Below, piece by piece: positions 22,777-31,450 of a DNA stretch of 34,204 nt. Source of the DNA: DATKFM01 sp035544395 (GTDB lineage Bacteria > Pseudomonadota > Alphaproteobacteria > Dongiales > Dongiaceae); the NCBI GenBank assembly GCA_035544395.1, contig DATKFM010000008.1, positions 1 to 34,204 on the forward strand. Reading direction: 5' to 3'. Under the pieces are notes generated by a model that saw only the letters and a program-made list of their open reading frames with translations, searched no databases and was not told where the DNA came from. The translations under genes were made by a program, and so were the position numbers. Each line of letters begins with the position of its first letter. The first letter of the stretch is position 1.

Positions 22777-24579
22777 ATGGCTGCTGTGCCGCCCGCTGAA
22801 GGTGCCTTTCAGCCTGGTCAAGTCGTCGGATCGGCCGCGAATAGCGGCGCCGATCCGGCGTCAAACCTGGCTCCGATCATTGCCAAGCTGCAGCCCGTCG
22901 TGGTGCAGAAGCTGATTGAGCAAGGCACGGCAAATCTTTCCAAGCATATGCTTGCCCTCAAGGTCGGCGAGATCGCTTCCGCCGAACTTGAGGCCATGAA
23001 TCACAACCTCAACCTGCTCGAAAGGCGCACCCTGATCGGTGCGCTGATCGCCGGTCTGCCGCCGCAAGTAATCGACGGCAGCGCCAGTGCAGCCGCAAGC
23101 GGCAGCACCGCAATGGTGCTGGCGTCCGCCGGCGGCGGTTCCGTACCCGGCGTAGCGACGGCATCCGCCGGAACGGCAGCTCCCGCCGCCGCCCAGGCCA
23201 GTCCCGGCGCCAACATCGGCAGTGCCCAGACCAACCATCCCGGTGCACCGGCAGCGCAGCCGGGCAAGCCGACGATGGCACCCGCGCAACCCCGGCAGAA
23301 CACCGAGGCCAGCGTCTCCAGCAAGCAGAGCGTCGAAGAAGCCAAGCTGAAGATCCAGCCGCTGGTCGTCGATCGCATCGACATCGGCGCTGCGGCCCGC
23401 CTGGACCGCGAGGAACTCGGCCGGCAGATCGGCGAGCTGGTCGGCGAAATCCTGCGCGAAGAGCGCATCCGCCTCAATCAGCGCGAGCAGAAAGACCTCG
23501 TCGAACTGTTGCTCGACGATATGTTGGGCCTTGGCCCGCTGGAGCCGATGCTGGCCGACGAGACCGTGACCGACATCATGGTCAACGGTCCCTATCAGGT
23601 CTACGTGGAGCGCAAGGGCAAGCTCGAAGTCACGGACGTGAAGTTCCGCGACAACGGCCACGTCATGAACATCTGCAGCCGCATCGTCTCGCAAGTCGGC
23701 CGGCGCGTCGACGAATCGCAACCGCTTTGCGACGCGCGTTTGCTGGACGGCAGCCGTGTTAACATCATCATCCCGCCCCTGGCGATCGACGGGCCTAGCA
23801 TCTCGATTCGTAAGTTCTCCAAGAAGGGCATCACCATCGACATCATGTCGAAGCAGCGCAACCTGTCCGAAAAGATGGGCACGGTGCTCAAGATTGCCGC
23901 CCGCAGCCGCCTCAACATCCTGATCTCCGGCGGTACCGGTTCGGGCAAGACCACGCTGCTCAACGCGATGTCGCAGCTGATCGACCAGGGCGAACGGATT
24001 TGTACGATCGAAGATGCCGCCGAACTTCAGCTGCAGCAGCCGCATGTGGTGCGCCTGGAAACCCGCCCGCCCAATCTCGAGGGCGTCGGCGAAATCACCA
24101 TGCGCGACCTCGTGAAGAACACCCTGCGTATGCGACCCGACCGCATCATCCTCGGCGAAGTCCGCGGACCTGAGGCGCTCGACATGCTTCAGGCCATGAA
24201 CACCGGTCACGACGGCTCGCTGGGCACGATCCACGCCAACCGCCCCCGCGAGGCGCTGACCCGACTGGAAAACATGATCGGCATGGCCGGCATCAATCTG
24301 CCGCCCAAGGCCGTGCGCACGCAGATCGCTTCGGCCATCGACTTGATCGTGCAGATCAGCCGTATGCGTGACGGCATGCGGCGTATCACGAACATCATGG
24401 AAGTCGTCGGCATGGAAGGCGACGTGATCACTACTCAGGAACTCTATGCGTTCGAGTTCGAGGGCGAAGATGCCCAGGGCAACGTGAAGGGCACGTTCAA
24501 GTCATCGGGACTGCGCCCGCATTTCCTGCCGAAGGCATCCTACTACGGCCTCGACCGGGCCCTGATGGAGGCTATGTAA
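22777..24579 (+). CDS. cpaF: Pilus motor ATPase CpaF (TadA) with extended N-terminus
   Basis: This type II/IV secretion ATPase energises Flp pilus assembly as a cytoplasmic hexamer. It has 600 residues, longer than usual. The core from about 240 has LGPLEPMLADETVTDIMVNG in two halves, Walker A GGTGSGKTT (385-393), the Asp-box region ICTIEDAAELQL, Walker B RIILGEVRG (about 456-464) and the His-box GTIHAN. The N-terminus is unusual: a helical segment at about 33-95 resembles the normal CpaF N-terminal helical domain at about 188-251. The two are separated by some 90 Ala/Gly/Pro-rich residues. It is 14 bases after cpaE and overlaps tadB by one base. Confidence 0.94.
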   Translation: MAAVPPAEGAFQPGQVVGSAANSGADPASNLAPIIAKLQPVVVQKLIEQGTANLSKHMLALKVGEIASAELEAMNHNLNLLERRTLIGALIAGLPPQVIDGSASAAASGSTAMVLASAGGGSVPGVATASAGTAAPAAAQASPGANIGSAQTNHPGAPAAQPGKPTMAPAQPRQNTEASVSSKQSVEEAKLKIQPLVVDRIDIGAAARLDREELGRQIGELVGEILREERIRLNQREQKDLVELLLDDMLGLGPLEPMLADETVTDIMVNGPYQVYVERKGKLEVTDVKFRDNGHVMNICSRIVSQVGRRVDESQPLCDARLLDGSRVNIIIPPLAIDGPSISIRKFSKKGITIDIMSKQRNLSEKMGTVLKIAARSRLNILISGGTGSGKTTLLNAMSQLIDQGERICTIEDAAELQLQQPHVVRLETRPPNLEGVGEITMRDLVKNTLRMRPDRIILGEVRGPEALDMLQAMNTGHDGSLGTIHANRPREALTRLENMIGMAGINLPPKAVRTQIASAIDLIVQISRMRDGMRRITNIMEVVGMEGDVITTQELYAFEFEGEDAQGNVKGTFKSSGLRPHFLPKASYYGLDRALMEAM

Positions 24580-25580
24580 TGAATTTCTTGCAGAACAGCG
24601 ATCTTGCGCCCTCCGATGTGATGATCTTCATCGTCTGCGCCTTGCTTGGCCTGGGGATGATCATCACCGTGGCGCTGATTGGCGCCCATAAGTCCAAAAT
24701 GCGCATGAAGCGCGTGATGGCGGTGACCGGCAAGGCGGATATCCGCGCCAAGAATACCGTCAACGTGCGCCGCGCCACGGCCGACAGCTCGATCGCCGCC
24801 TTCGACTACCTGATCAAGCGGTTCCTGCCCAATCCGCAGCGCATGCGCATGCGCTTGTGGAGAACCGGACGCACGATCACGCTGGGCCAGTATCTGCTGT
24901 TCTGTTTCGCGCTCGCAGCCATCGTGACCCTGGCGCTCAAGTTTGTAGTCGGCCTGCCGACGATCGTATGCATTCTCGCGGGCTTCGCGCTTGGCTTCCT
25001 GATACCGCACATTGCCATCGGCACGATGGTCGGGCGGCGCCAGGACAAGTTCATGCGGACATTCCCTGAAGCGATCGACCTGATCGTCCGCGGCCTGAAG
25101 TCGGGTTTGCCGGTGACAGAGTCCATCCGCGTCGTTGGTCAGGAAATCGCCGATCCGATCGGCATCGAGTTCCGCGGCATCGCCGATGCCGTGAAATTCG
25201 GCAAGCCGATGATCGACGCGCTGTGGGCGATCGAACCCCGCATCGACATCCAGGAGTTCCGTTTCTTCATCACGGCTCTCGCGATCCAGCAGGAGACCGG
25301 CGGCAACCTGGCGGAAACGCTGGAGAACCTGTCGACCGTTCTGCGCCGCCGCAAGCAGATGAAACTGAAGATCAAGGCGCTGTCTTCGGAAGCAAAGGCC
25401 AGTGCCTACATCATCGGCTCGCTGCCCTTCATCATGTTCGCGATCATTCTGACCATGAACTACGATTACGGCAGCCAGCTCTACAAAGATATACGCGGCA
25501 TTTTTATGATGTGTGGTGGCTTTGTTAGCTATGCCATCGGCATAGCCATCATGTGGAAAATGGTGAGGTTCGAAATATGA
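24579..25580 (+). CDS. tadB: Tad pilus inner-membrane platform protein TadB
   Basis: TadB and TadC form the inner-membrane platform on which CpaF acts. The 333-residue protein has one N-terminal helix (about 14-34), a pair of helices at about 105-150, the type II secretion F domain (about 165-290) and a C-terminal helix pair. The F-domain motifs are FPEAIDLIVRGLKSGLPVTESI, read in two parts, and QQETGGNLAETLENLSTVLRRR. The ATG overlaps the cpaF stop codon (TAATG), indicating translational coupling. Confidence 0.92.
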   Translation: MNFLQNSDLAPSDVMIFIVCALLGLGMIITVALIGAHKSKMRMKRVMAVTGKADIRAKNTVNVRRATADSSIAAFDYLIKRFLPNPQRMRMRLWRTGRTITLGQYLLFCFALAAIVTLALKFVVGLPTIVCILAGFALGFLIPHIAIGTMVGRRQDKFMRTFPEAIDLIVRGLKSGLPVTESIRVVGQEIADPIGIEFRGIADAVKFGKPMIDALWAIEPRIDIQEFRFFITALAIQQETGGNLAETLENLSTVLRRRKQMKLKIKALSSEAKASAYIIGSLPFIMFAIILTMNYDYGSQLYKDIRGIFMMCGGFVSYAIGIAIMWKMVRFEI

Positions 25581-26560
25581 CGCAGGATATTGTTCTGCCG
25601 CTCGGGATCCGCCTCGAGGATCTCGTCGCCGTCGGCGCTGCGCTCAGTGCCATCCTGACCTTCGCGGCCATCTGGTTCGGCGCCATCGAGCGCGCGCCCA
25701 GCTCCCGCCGGGTCAAGGAACTGGCGCTGCGTCGCGAGCAGCTGAAGGCCGGCACCATGACGACGTCGCGCCGGCGCAATCGCCAGGGCTCGACGAACTT
25801 CATGCGTCAGTTCGTCATGTCGATGAACCTCCAGCGCAGTCAGCGCGCCGAGTTGATCACGCGGAAACTGGCGCAAGCCGGCTGGCGTTCCAATGACGCG
25901 CTTATTCGCTATCTCTTCTTCAAGGCAACGTTGCCGATCGCCTTTGGCGGCATCGCCGTCGTCTACTTCTATGGCCTCAATGCGTTCGACCTGTCGCCGC
26001 TCACGCGTCTCGCCTTCACGGCAGGCTCCGTGATGCTGGGCTTCGTCGGACCGGACATCTTCGTGAAGAACGCCATCAGCAAGCGCCGCTGGGCTATTAC
26101 CAAGGGCTTGCCGGATGCGCTCGATCTGATGGTGATCTGCGCGGAAGCCGGCGTGGCGCTCGACGGCATCTTGAAGCGGGTGTCGGAGGAGTTTTCGACC
26201 TCCTGCGCCCAATTGGCCGAGGAACTGCAGCTGACCTCTCTTGAAATCGGCTTCCTTCCGGATCGCCGTTCGGCCCTGCAGAACCTTATCAACCGCACGG
26301 ACATGCCGTCGATCCGCGGCCTGGTCAATGCGCTGATCCAGAGCGACAAGTACGGTACACCGCTGGCCGTTTCGATGCGCGTTCTCGCCAACGAATACCG
26401 CGAAGAGCGCATGATGCGGGCCGAAGAAAAGGCGGCGCGTCTGCCGGCCTTGATGACCGTCCCGATGATCATCTTCATTCTGCCGCCCTTGTTCATCGTG
26501 CTGATCGGCCCGGCGATCCTGCGCCTGATCGACGCCTTCAAGGGCATCAATACGAATTGA
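25577..26560 (+). CDS. tadC: Tad pilus inner-membrane platform protein TadC
   Basis: This is the second platform subunit, 327 residues. It has an N-terminal helix, a central helix pair (about 115-155), the F domain (PDALDLMVICAEAGVALDGIL in outline, about 175-195) and a C-terminal helix pair (TVPMIIFILPPLFIVLIGPAI in outline). The ATG at 25577 overlaps the tadB stop in an ATGA, with GGTGAGG upstream. An ATG at 25553 exists but overlaps tadB further. It is the last gene of the rightward Tad operon; TadD-type TPR proteins are not present in the window. Confidence 0.92.
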   Translation: MTQDIVLPLGIRLEDLVAVGAALSAILTFAAIWFGAIERAPSSRRVKELALRREQLKAGTMTTSRRRNRQGSTNFMRQFVMSMNLQRSQRAELITRKLAQAGWRSNDALIRYLFFKATLPIAFGGIAVVYFYGLNAFDLSPLTRLAFTAGSVMLGFVGPDIFVKNAISKRRWAITKGLPDALDLMVICAEAGVALDGILKRVSEEFSTSCAQLAEELQLTSLEIGFLPDRRSALQNLINRTDMPSIRGLVNALIQSDKYGTPLAVSMRVLANEYREERMMRAEEKAARLPALMTVPMIIFILPPLFIVLIGPAILRLIDAFKGINTN

Positions 26561-26587
26561 CATAGACAGCTTATTTTCCCATCAAAG

Positions 26588-26620
26588 CCCGCCGCTTCCG
26601 CAAGGAGGCGGCGGGTTTTT
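26588..26620 (+). terminator. Intrinsic terminator of the Tad operon
   Basis: CCCGCCGCTTCC (26588-26599) pairs with GGAGGCGGCGGG (26604-26615), a 12-bp stem with one G-U pair and a GCAA loop. TTTTT follows, with a second T-run a few bases later. It lies 27 bases after tadC. Confidence 0.9.
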
Positions 26621-26735
26621 GCTTTTCGGCGCTGGCAACTGCGCTCGATGGCGTCGTTCCTTCCGATTTTTGCGCTGGAGCGACGCCCCGTACGATTTGC
26701 TGCAGCGCAGCATGACTCTCCGCTTGACGCCGAAC

Positions 26736-26770
26736 TCAACTAAACTAAACTCCACTAAACTAAACTAAAC
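26736..26770 (+). repeat. Pentanucleotide array upstream of the ABC-PTS operon
   Basis: Seven consecutive 5-base units read TCAAC, TAAAC, TAAAC, TCCAC, TAAAC, TAAAC, TAAAC. A promoter-like pair, TTGACG (26724-26729) and TAAACT (26746-26751) at 16 bases, runs into the array. Pairs of units repeat every 10 bases, one DNA turn, which would suit an operator. A separate inverted repeat, CACCGC/GCGGTG, lies at 26785-26805. Confidence 0.75.
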
Positions 26771-26838
26771 CATTTGACCGAATTCACCGCACTAGTCACG
26801 CGGTGCAATGCAGGCGTAACACCGCGAGGGAGGCATAC

Positions 26839-28170
26839 ATGCGGAGACTAGGCACATGGTGTGCCGGTGCTGCGACGGCACTGGCAATGACGTTGGGTTT
26901 CGGTTCGGGCGCCAACGCCCAAAGCAATGAATTGACGCTCTGCTGGGCAGCTTGGGACCCGGCAAACGCATTAGTGGAACTGTCCAAGGATTTCACGGCG
27001 CAGTCTGGCATCGAGATGAAGTTCGAATTCGTGCCGTGGCCGAACTTCGCCGACCGTATTTTGAATGAATTGAACTCAAAGGGTCAGCTCTGCGATCTCT
27101 TGATCGGTGACAGCCAGTGGATCGGCGGTTCCGCCACCAATGGCCACTATGTGAAGCTGAACGACTTCTTCGCCAAGGAAGGCATCTCCATGGATGATTT
27201 CCTGCCGGCGACGGTTTACGCCTACTCCACCTGGCCCAAGGGCGCGCCTGAATATTGGGCGTTGCCGGCAATGGGCGACGCGCTCGGCTGGACCTACCGC
27301 AAGGATTGGTTTGCCCGGCCCGAGCTGCAGGCCGAGTTCAAGGCCAAATACGGACGCGACCTGGGGCCGCCCGCCACCTGGACGGAACTCAAGGAAGTTG
27401 CCGAGTTCTTCCAGGGTCGTGAAATCGACGGCAAGAAGGTCTATGGCGCCGCCATCTTCACCGAGCGCGGTTCCGAAGGCATCACCATGGGCGTCACCGC
27501 GGCGCTCTATTCCTGGGGTTTCCAGTACGAAGATCCGAAGAATCCGTACCACATGGACGGCTTCGTCAACTCCAAGGAATCGGTCGAAGGGCTGCAGTTC
27601 TACAAGGATTTGTATAAGTGCTGCACGCCGCCGGGCTACACGGATAGCTACATGCAAGAAGGCTTGGATGCCTTCAAGTCCGGCCAGGTCGCCATGCAGA
27701 TGAACTGGTTCGCCTTCTTCCCCGGCCTATACAAGGACGAGAATGTCGGCGGCGACCGGATCGGCTTCTTCGTCAATCCGAAGCAGAATGTCGAGGCCTC
27801 CACATTGGGCGGCCAGGGCATTTCCGTCGTCGCCTACTCCGACAACCAGGAAGGCGCGCTGAAGTACATCAAGTGGTTCGCTCAGGCCGATGTGCAGAAG
27901 AAATGGTGGTCTCTGGGCGGCTATTCCTGCCACAAGGCCGTGCTCGGCGATCCGAATTTCGCCAGCACCGCACCGTTCGCGGCCGACTTCCTCAAGGCGA
28001 TGTCGGGCGTGAAGGACTTCTGGCAAGAGCCGACCTACGCCGAGCTGCTCCTGTCCATGCAGAAGCGCGTCCACGACTTCGTCGTGGCCGACCAAGGCAC
28101 GGCTCAGGAAGCTCTCGATAAGCTGATCGAAGACTGGAAAGAAATCTTCGAGGCTGACGGCAAGATCTGA
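26839..28170 (+). CDS. Carbohydrate/polyol ABC transporter, periplasmic binding protein
   Basis: This 443-residue family 1 extracellular binding protein has a Sec signal peptide ending near ANAQ (residue 27). The ATG at 26839 has GGGAGG 5 bases upstream. The GTG at 26803 would spoil the signal. The mature part begins LTLCWAAWDPANALVELSKDF in outline, then SGIEMKFEFVPW, and has the hinge-region pattern LPAMGDALGWTYRKDWF and later GGQGISVVAYSDNQEGALKYIKWF in outline. Such proteins deliver sugars or polyols to CUT1 importers. The substrate cannot be read from sequence. The downstream dihydroxyacetone-kinase-type genes point to a small keto-sugar or polyol. Confidence 0.88.
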   Translation: MRRLGTWCAGAATALAMTLGFGSGANAQSNELTLCWAAWDPANALVELSKDFTAQSGIEMKFEFVPWPNFADRILNELNSKGQLCDLLIGDSQWIGGSATNGHYVKLNDFFAKEGISMDDFLPATVYAYSTWPKGAPEYWALPAMGDALGWTYRKDWFARPELQAEFKAKYGRDLGPPATWTELKEVAEFFQGREIDGKKVYGAAIFTERGSEGITMGVTAALYSWGFQYEDPKNPYHMDGFVNSKESVEGLQFYKDLYKCCTPPGYTDSYMQEGLDAFKSGQVAMQMNWFAFFPGLYKDENVGGDRIGFFVNPKQNVEASTLGGQGISVVAYSDNQEGALKYIKWFAQADVQKKWWSLGGYSCHKAVLGDPNFASTAPFAADFLKAMSGVKDFWQEPTYAELLLSMQKRVHDFVVADQGTAQEALDKLIEDWKEIFEADGKI

Positions 28171-28196
28171 TTTAGCCGCCGCCGACCGGCGCCAAC

Positions 28197-28224
28197 GCTC
28201 CGGCTGTCCACAGACAGCCGGAGC
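28197..28224 (+). terminator. Stem-loop after the binding-protein gene (attenuator or stabiliser)
   Basis: GCTCCGGCTGTC (28197-28208) pairs perfectly over 12 bases with GACAGCCGGAGC (28213-28224) around a CACA loop. There is no T-run. It lies in the 99 bases between the binding-protein and first permease genes, as in the aap operon. Confidence 0.7.
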
Positions 28225-28269
28225 CGCCGCCGGAATTTGGAAGCACTGCTCACGTAGGTTCAGGCGAAC

Positions 28270-29205
28270 ATGTTGCAGCAAGCTGCGGCACGAACCCCGA
28301 CTTTATTGGCGCATCGCCTCCGCGGTCTGTCGGATCGCGCGATCGCCTGGTGGTTCATCACCCCGACCATCCTGCTGTTGCTGGCGATCAACATCTTCCC
28401 GTTGATCTGGACCATCTACCTGTCCTTCACCAACTACCGCGCCAACAAGACGACCCAGGATTTGGAATGGGTCGGCCTGAGGAACTATCAGCGAGTGCTG
28501 ACCGACAGCGACGTCTGGCAGACACTGCAGGTCACCGCGCATTTCCTGTGCTGGACGCTGGTGTTGCAGATGGTAATCGGCTTTGGCCTCGCCCTGCTCA
28601 TCAACAAGCAGTTCAAGGGCCATGGTTTCTGGACCACGGTCATCCTGCTGCCGATGATGCTGTCGCCGGCCGTTGTCGGCAATTTCTGGACCTTCCTCTA
28701 TCAGCCGCAAATCGGGCTTTTCAACTACGTCATCTCCTTCTTTACCGGCATCGACCCGAGCTCGTTTCAGATGATCGGCGAAGTGCATCTTGCGCCCTGG
28801 GCTATCGTCATCGTCGATACCTGGATGTGGTCGCCTTATGTGATGCTGATCTGCCTAGCCGGCCTGCGCTCCATTCCCGACTACATCTATGAGGCCGCCG
28901 AGGTGGATCGCGCCTCGCAGTGGCGGCAATTTTGGTCGATCACCCTGCCGATGGTTCTGCCCTTCCTGATGCTCGCGATCCTGTTTCGCGGTATCGAAAA
29001 CTTCAAGATGTTCGACCTCGTTGTCGAGCTGACCTCCGGCGGCCCCGGCTCGGTCACCGAGCTGGCGTCGATCAATCTGAAACGCGAGGCGTTCGAGAAG
29101 TGGCGCACCGGCTACTCCTCCGCCTTTGCCATCATCCTGTTCGTGACCGTGTTCGGTGCGGCAAACATCTACGTCAAGGCGCTCAACCGGGTGAAGCAGC
29201 GATGA
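28270..29205 (+). CDS. Carbohydrate/polyol ABC transporter, permease 1 (MalF/UgpA type)
   Basis: This 311-residue inner-membrane protein has six hydrophobic segments. Its EAA loop, EAAEVDRASQWRQFWSITLP (about 209-228), contacts an ATPase. The first helix pattern WWFITPTILLLLAINIFPLIW (two halves) is typical of CUT1 MalF-like subunits. Its stop codon overlaps the start of permease 2 (ATGA), so the two are translationally coupled. It forms the channel together with permease 2. Confidence 0.9.
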   Translation: MLQQAAARTPTLLAHRLRGLSDRAIAWWFITPTILLLLAINIFPLIWTIYLSFTNYRANKTTQDLEWVGLRNYQRVLTDSDVWQTLQVTAHFLCWTLVLQMVIGFGLALLINKQFKGHGFWTTVILLPMMLSPAVVGNFWTFLYQPQIGLFNYVISFFTGIDPSSFQMIGEVHLAPWAIVIVDTWMWSPYVMLICLAGLRSIPDYIYEAAEVDRASQWRQFWSITLPMVLPFLMLAILFRGIENFKMFDLVVELTSGGPGSVTELASINLKREAFEKWRTGYSSAFAIILFVTVFGAANIYVKALNRVKQR

Positions 29206-30155
29206 GCGGCCTGAGCACCGCCCATTCAGTCGTCGCGCCGCGGCGCGGCACCCAGTGGGTCGCCGGCGCCGTGGTCATCCTCTATGCCCTGATCACGATC
29301 CTGCCGCTGGTCTGGATCGTCATGACCAGCCTCAAGACGCCGCCGGACTCAATTTCCTACCCGCCGAAGATCCTGTTTGATCCGACGCTCGAGGGTTTCT
29401 GCAACCTGTTCACCACCCGGACCCGCCAGACCGACGAATACATCGCGTCCCTGCCGCCGGCGAAAGGTATCTGCGACCAGATCGTGCGCGAGCGCGATAT
29501 GGTGATCGCCGGACCATCGAAGTTCGGCGAACGGTTCATCAACTCGGTCATTATCGGTTTCGGATCGACATTCCTGGCGGTTTTCCTGGGAACGCTCTCG
29601 GCCTATGCCTTCTCGCGGTTCAAGGTGCCGCTGAAGGACGACTTGATGTTCTTCGTTCTCTCGACCCGCATGATGCCGCCGATCGCCGTTGCGATTCCGA
29701 TCTTCCTCATGTACCGGTCGCTCGGACTCTCGGACACCCATCTGGGCATGATCCTGCTCTATACCGCGGTAAACCTCTCGCTGGCCGTGTGGCTGCTGAA
29801 AGGCTTCATCGACGAGATTCCGCGGGAATATGAGGAAGCCGCGATGATCGACGGCTACTCCCGCTTCCAATCCTTCATCAAGGTGGTCCTGCCGCAGGCG
29901 AGCACGGGCATTGCCGCGACCGCCATCTTCTGCCTGATCTTTTCCTGGAATGAATATGCGTTTGCCGTCCTGCTGACCTCCGGACGGGCGCAGACCGCGC
30001 CGCCGTTCATTCCCATCATCATCGGCGAAGGCGGTCAGGATTGGCCCGCCGTCGCGGCAGGCGCGACCCTGTTCCTGATCCCGATTGTGCTCTTCACCAT
30101 CCTGCTGCGGAAGCACCTGCTGCGCGGCATCACATTCGGCGCGGTGCGCAAATGA
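29202..30155 (+). CDS. Carbohydrate/polyol ABC transporter, permease 2 (MalG/UgpE type)
   Basis: This protein has 317 residues from the ATG at 29202, which overlaps the previous stop. The longer frame from 28920 only reads permease 1 in another frame. Six hydrophobic segments are visible, with the EAA loop EYEEAAMIDGYSRFQSFIKV (about 209-228), FSWNEYAFAVLLTSG before the last helices and the MalG-type ending. The loop after the first helix (about 55-115, NLFTTRTRQTDEY...) is longer than in typical MalG-type subunits. The stop overlaps the next gene by four bases. Confidence 0.9.
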   Translation: MSGLSTAHSVVAPRRGTQWVAGAVVILYALITILPLVWIVMTSLKTPPDSISYPPKILFDPTLEGFCNLFTTRTRQTDEYIASLPPAKGICDQIVRERDMVIAGPSKFGERFINSVIIGFGSTFLAVFLGTLSAYAFSRFKVPLKDDLMFFVLSTRMMPPIAVAIPIFLMYRSLGLSDTHLGMILLYTAVNLSLAVWLLKGFIDEIPREYEEAAMIDGYSRFQSFIKVVLPQASTGIAATAIFCLIFSWNEYAFAVLLTSGRAQTAPPFIPIIIGEGGQDWPAVAAGATLFLIPIVLFTILLRKHLLRGITFGAVRK

Positions 30156-30352
30156 AAAAACCTCCGGCCAAACCGAACCCGCCCCAGAACTTATTCCGCC
30201 GCGGCCCGTGGGAGAATGCCGCGACGGCATTGATCGGCGTCGGCATCTTCATGCTGATGCAGCCGTTCCTGCTGGGGCTGTTCACTTATTCCTTCATCAC
30301 GATCCTCACGGGTACGCTGATGTTCGTCGTCGTCAGCCATTTTCGGGACTAG
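30152..30352 (+). CDS. 66-residue membrane protein within the ABC operon
   Basis: This small protein starts at an ATG that overlaps the permease 2 stop (ATGA) and ends 6 bases before the first ATPase gene, so it is fully embedded in the operon. It has a basic, proline-rich N-terminus (MKKPPAKPNPPQNLFRRGPW). Two hydrophobic helices follow, LIGVGIFMLMQPFLLGLF and SFITILTGTLMFVVVSHF in outline, with a very short turn. No family was recognised. It does not look like the DUF2160 proteins found in glycerol ABC operons. Its position suggests an accessory subunit of the transporter. Confidence 0.72.
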   Translation: MKKPPAKPNPPQNLFRRGPWENAATALIGVGIFMLMQPFLLGLFTYSFITILTGTLMFVVVSHFRD

Positions 30353-30358
30353 CCGGTC

Positions 30359-31450
30359 ATGGCGGAAATCCAGGTCCAGAACCTGCGCAAGGCCTTCGGC
30401 GATTTCGTCGCCGTCAAGGATTCGAGCCTGACGGTCGGCCATGGCGAATTCTTCGTCATGCTCGGGCCCTCGGGCTGCGGCAAGACCACAACGCTGCGCA
30501 TGATCGCGGGACTGGAACTGCCCACCTCTGGCCAGATCCTGCTGGGCGGTGAGGACGTCACCTTCCTGCGGGCACGCGAGCGCGATATTGCCTTCGTGTT
30601 CCAGCTCTTTGCCCTCTACCCGCACATGACCGTGCGGCAGAACATCGCCTTCCCGCTCAAATGCCAGGGCATGGATCGCAACGAGCAGAACAGCCGTGCC
30701 ATGGCGACCGCGAAGTTGCTGCGCATCGACAGCCTGATCGACCAGCCGGTCTCGCGGCTTTCCGGCGGCGACCGGCAACGCGTCGCCCTGGGACGTGCGA
30801 TCGTGCGCGAGCCGAAGGCTTTCCTGATGGATGAACCGCTGGGCGCGCTCGATGCCGAGTTCCGCCAGATCATGTGCCACGAACTGCGCGCTCTCCATGA
30901 CCGCGTGAACGCCACGACGGTCTATGTCACCCATGATCAGCTCGAAGCCATGTCGATGGCCGACAAGATCGCCGTGATGAATCTCGGCGTTGTCGAGCAA
31001 TTCGGCACGCCGCAGGAGATCTATGACCGGCCGGCCACCATGTTCGTCGCCGATTTCGTCGGCTCGCCGCCGATGAACTTCCTGCGTTTCTCCTCGGCCC
31101 TGACTCCGGGCGACGAGGCGATCCGGCTGAATGGTGCTGCCGTTCCCATCCCGCGTGTAGCAGAAGGCCGCGCCGAAAGTCCCTTGGCGCTGGGCGTGCG
31201 TCCGGAGCATATCCGGCTCGCCGACAGCAGCAATTTGCGCGCCCGGATCTTTGGCGCGGAGTATTTGGGCACGACGCAGATCGTCACCCTCGATACCGAA
31301 CATGGCCAGGTGAAGGCGCGCATTCCCGCCGACGCCATCGCTCGCGCCGGCGAGACCGTCGGTCTTACATTCCGCACGCCGCAGCTTTCGCTGTTCGATG
31401 CCGTGACCGGCCGCGCCATCAGAAGTCCCGGAGGCGCCGCCCATGTCTGA
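30359..31450 (+). CDS. Carbohydrate/polyol ABC transporter, ATP-binding protein 1
   Basis: This 363-residue CUT1-type ATPase has Walker A GPSGCGKTT, a Q-loop in VFQLFALYPHM (Leu-Phe replaces the usual Ser-Tyr), signature LSGGDRQR, Walker B AFLMDEP and the switch histidine VTHDQLEAM. A C-terminal regulatory OB-type region follows (about 240-363, with LALGVRPEHIRLA). The Asp-Arg in the signature is less common than Gln/Glu/Met-Gln. All catalytic residues are present. The start at 30359 is 6 bases after the small membrane gene, and the stop overlaps ATPase 2 by 8 bases. It probably pairs with ATPase 2 as a heterodimer. Confidence 0.91.
   Translation: MAEIQVQNLRKAFGDFVAVKDSSLTVGHGEFFVMLGPSGCGKTTTLRMIAGLELPTSGQILLGGEDVTFLRARERDIAFVFQLFALYPHMTVRQNIAFPLKCQGMDRNEQNSRAMATAKLLRIDSLIDQPVSRLSGGDRQRVALGRAIVREPKAFLMDEPLGALDAEFRQIMCHELRALHDRVNATTVYVTHDQLEAMSMADKIAVMNLGVVEQFGTPQEIYDRPATMFVADFVGSPPMNFLRFSSALTPGDEAIRLNGAAVPIPRVAEGRAESPLALGVRPEHIRLADSSNLRARIFGAEYLGTTQIVTLDTEHGQVKARIPADAIARAGETVGLTFRTPQLSLFDAVTGRAIRSPGGAAHV

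Noticed and set aside
22861..24234. Minus-strand 457-residue open frame opposite cpaF
   Set aside because: It is the complement of a clearly functional ATPase gene; long antisense frames are expected in high-GC coding DNA, and the translation is His/Asp/Arg-rich without domains.
25529..26563. Minus-strand 344-residue open frame opposite tadC
   Set aside because: Antisense shadow; no membrane segments or motifs, while tadC fits its family along its full length.
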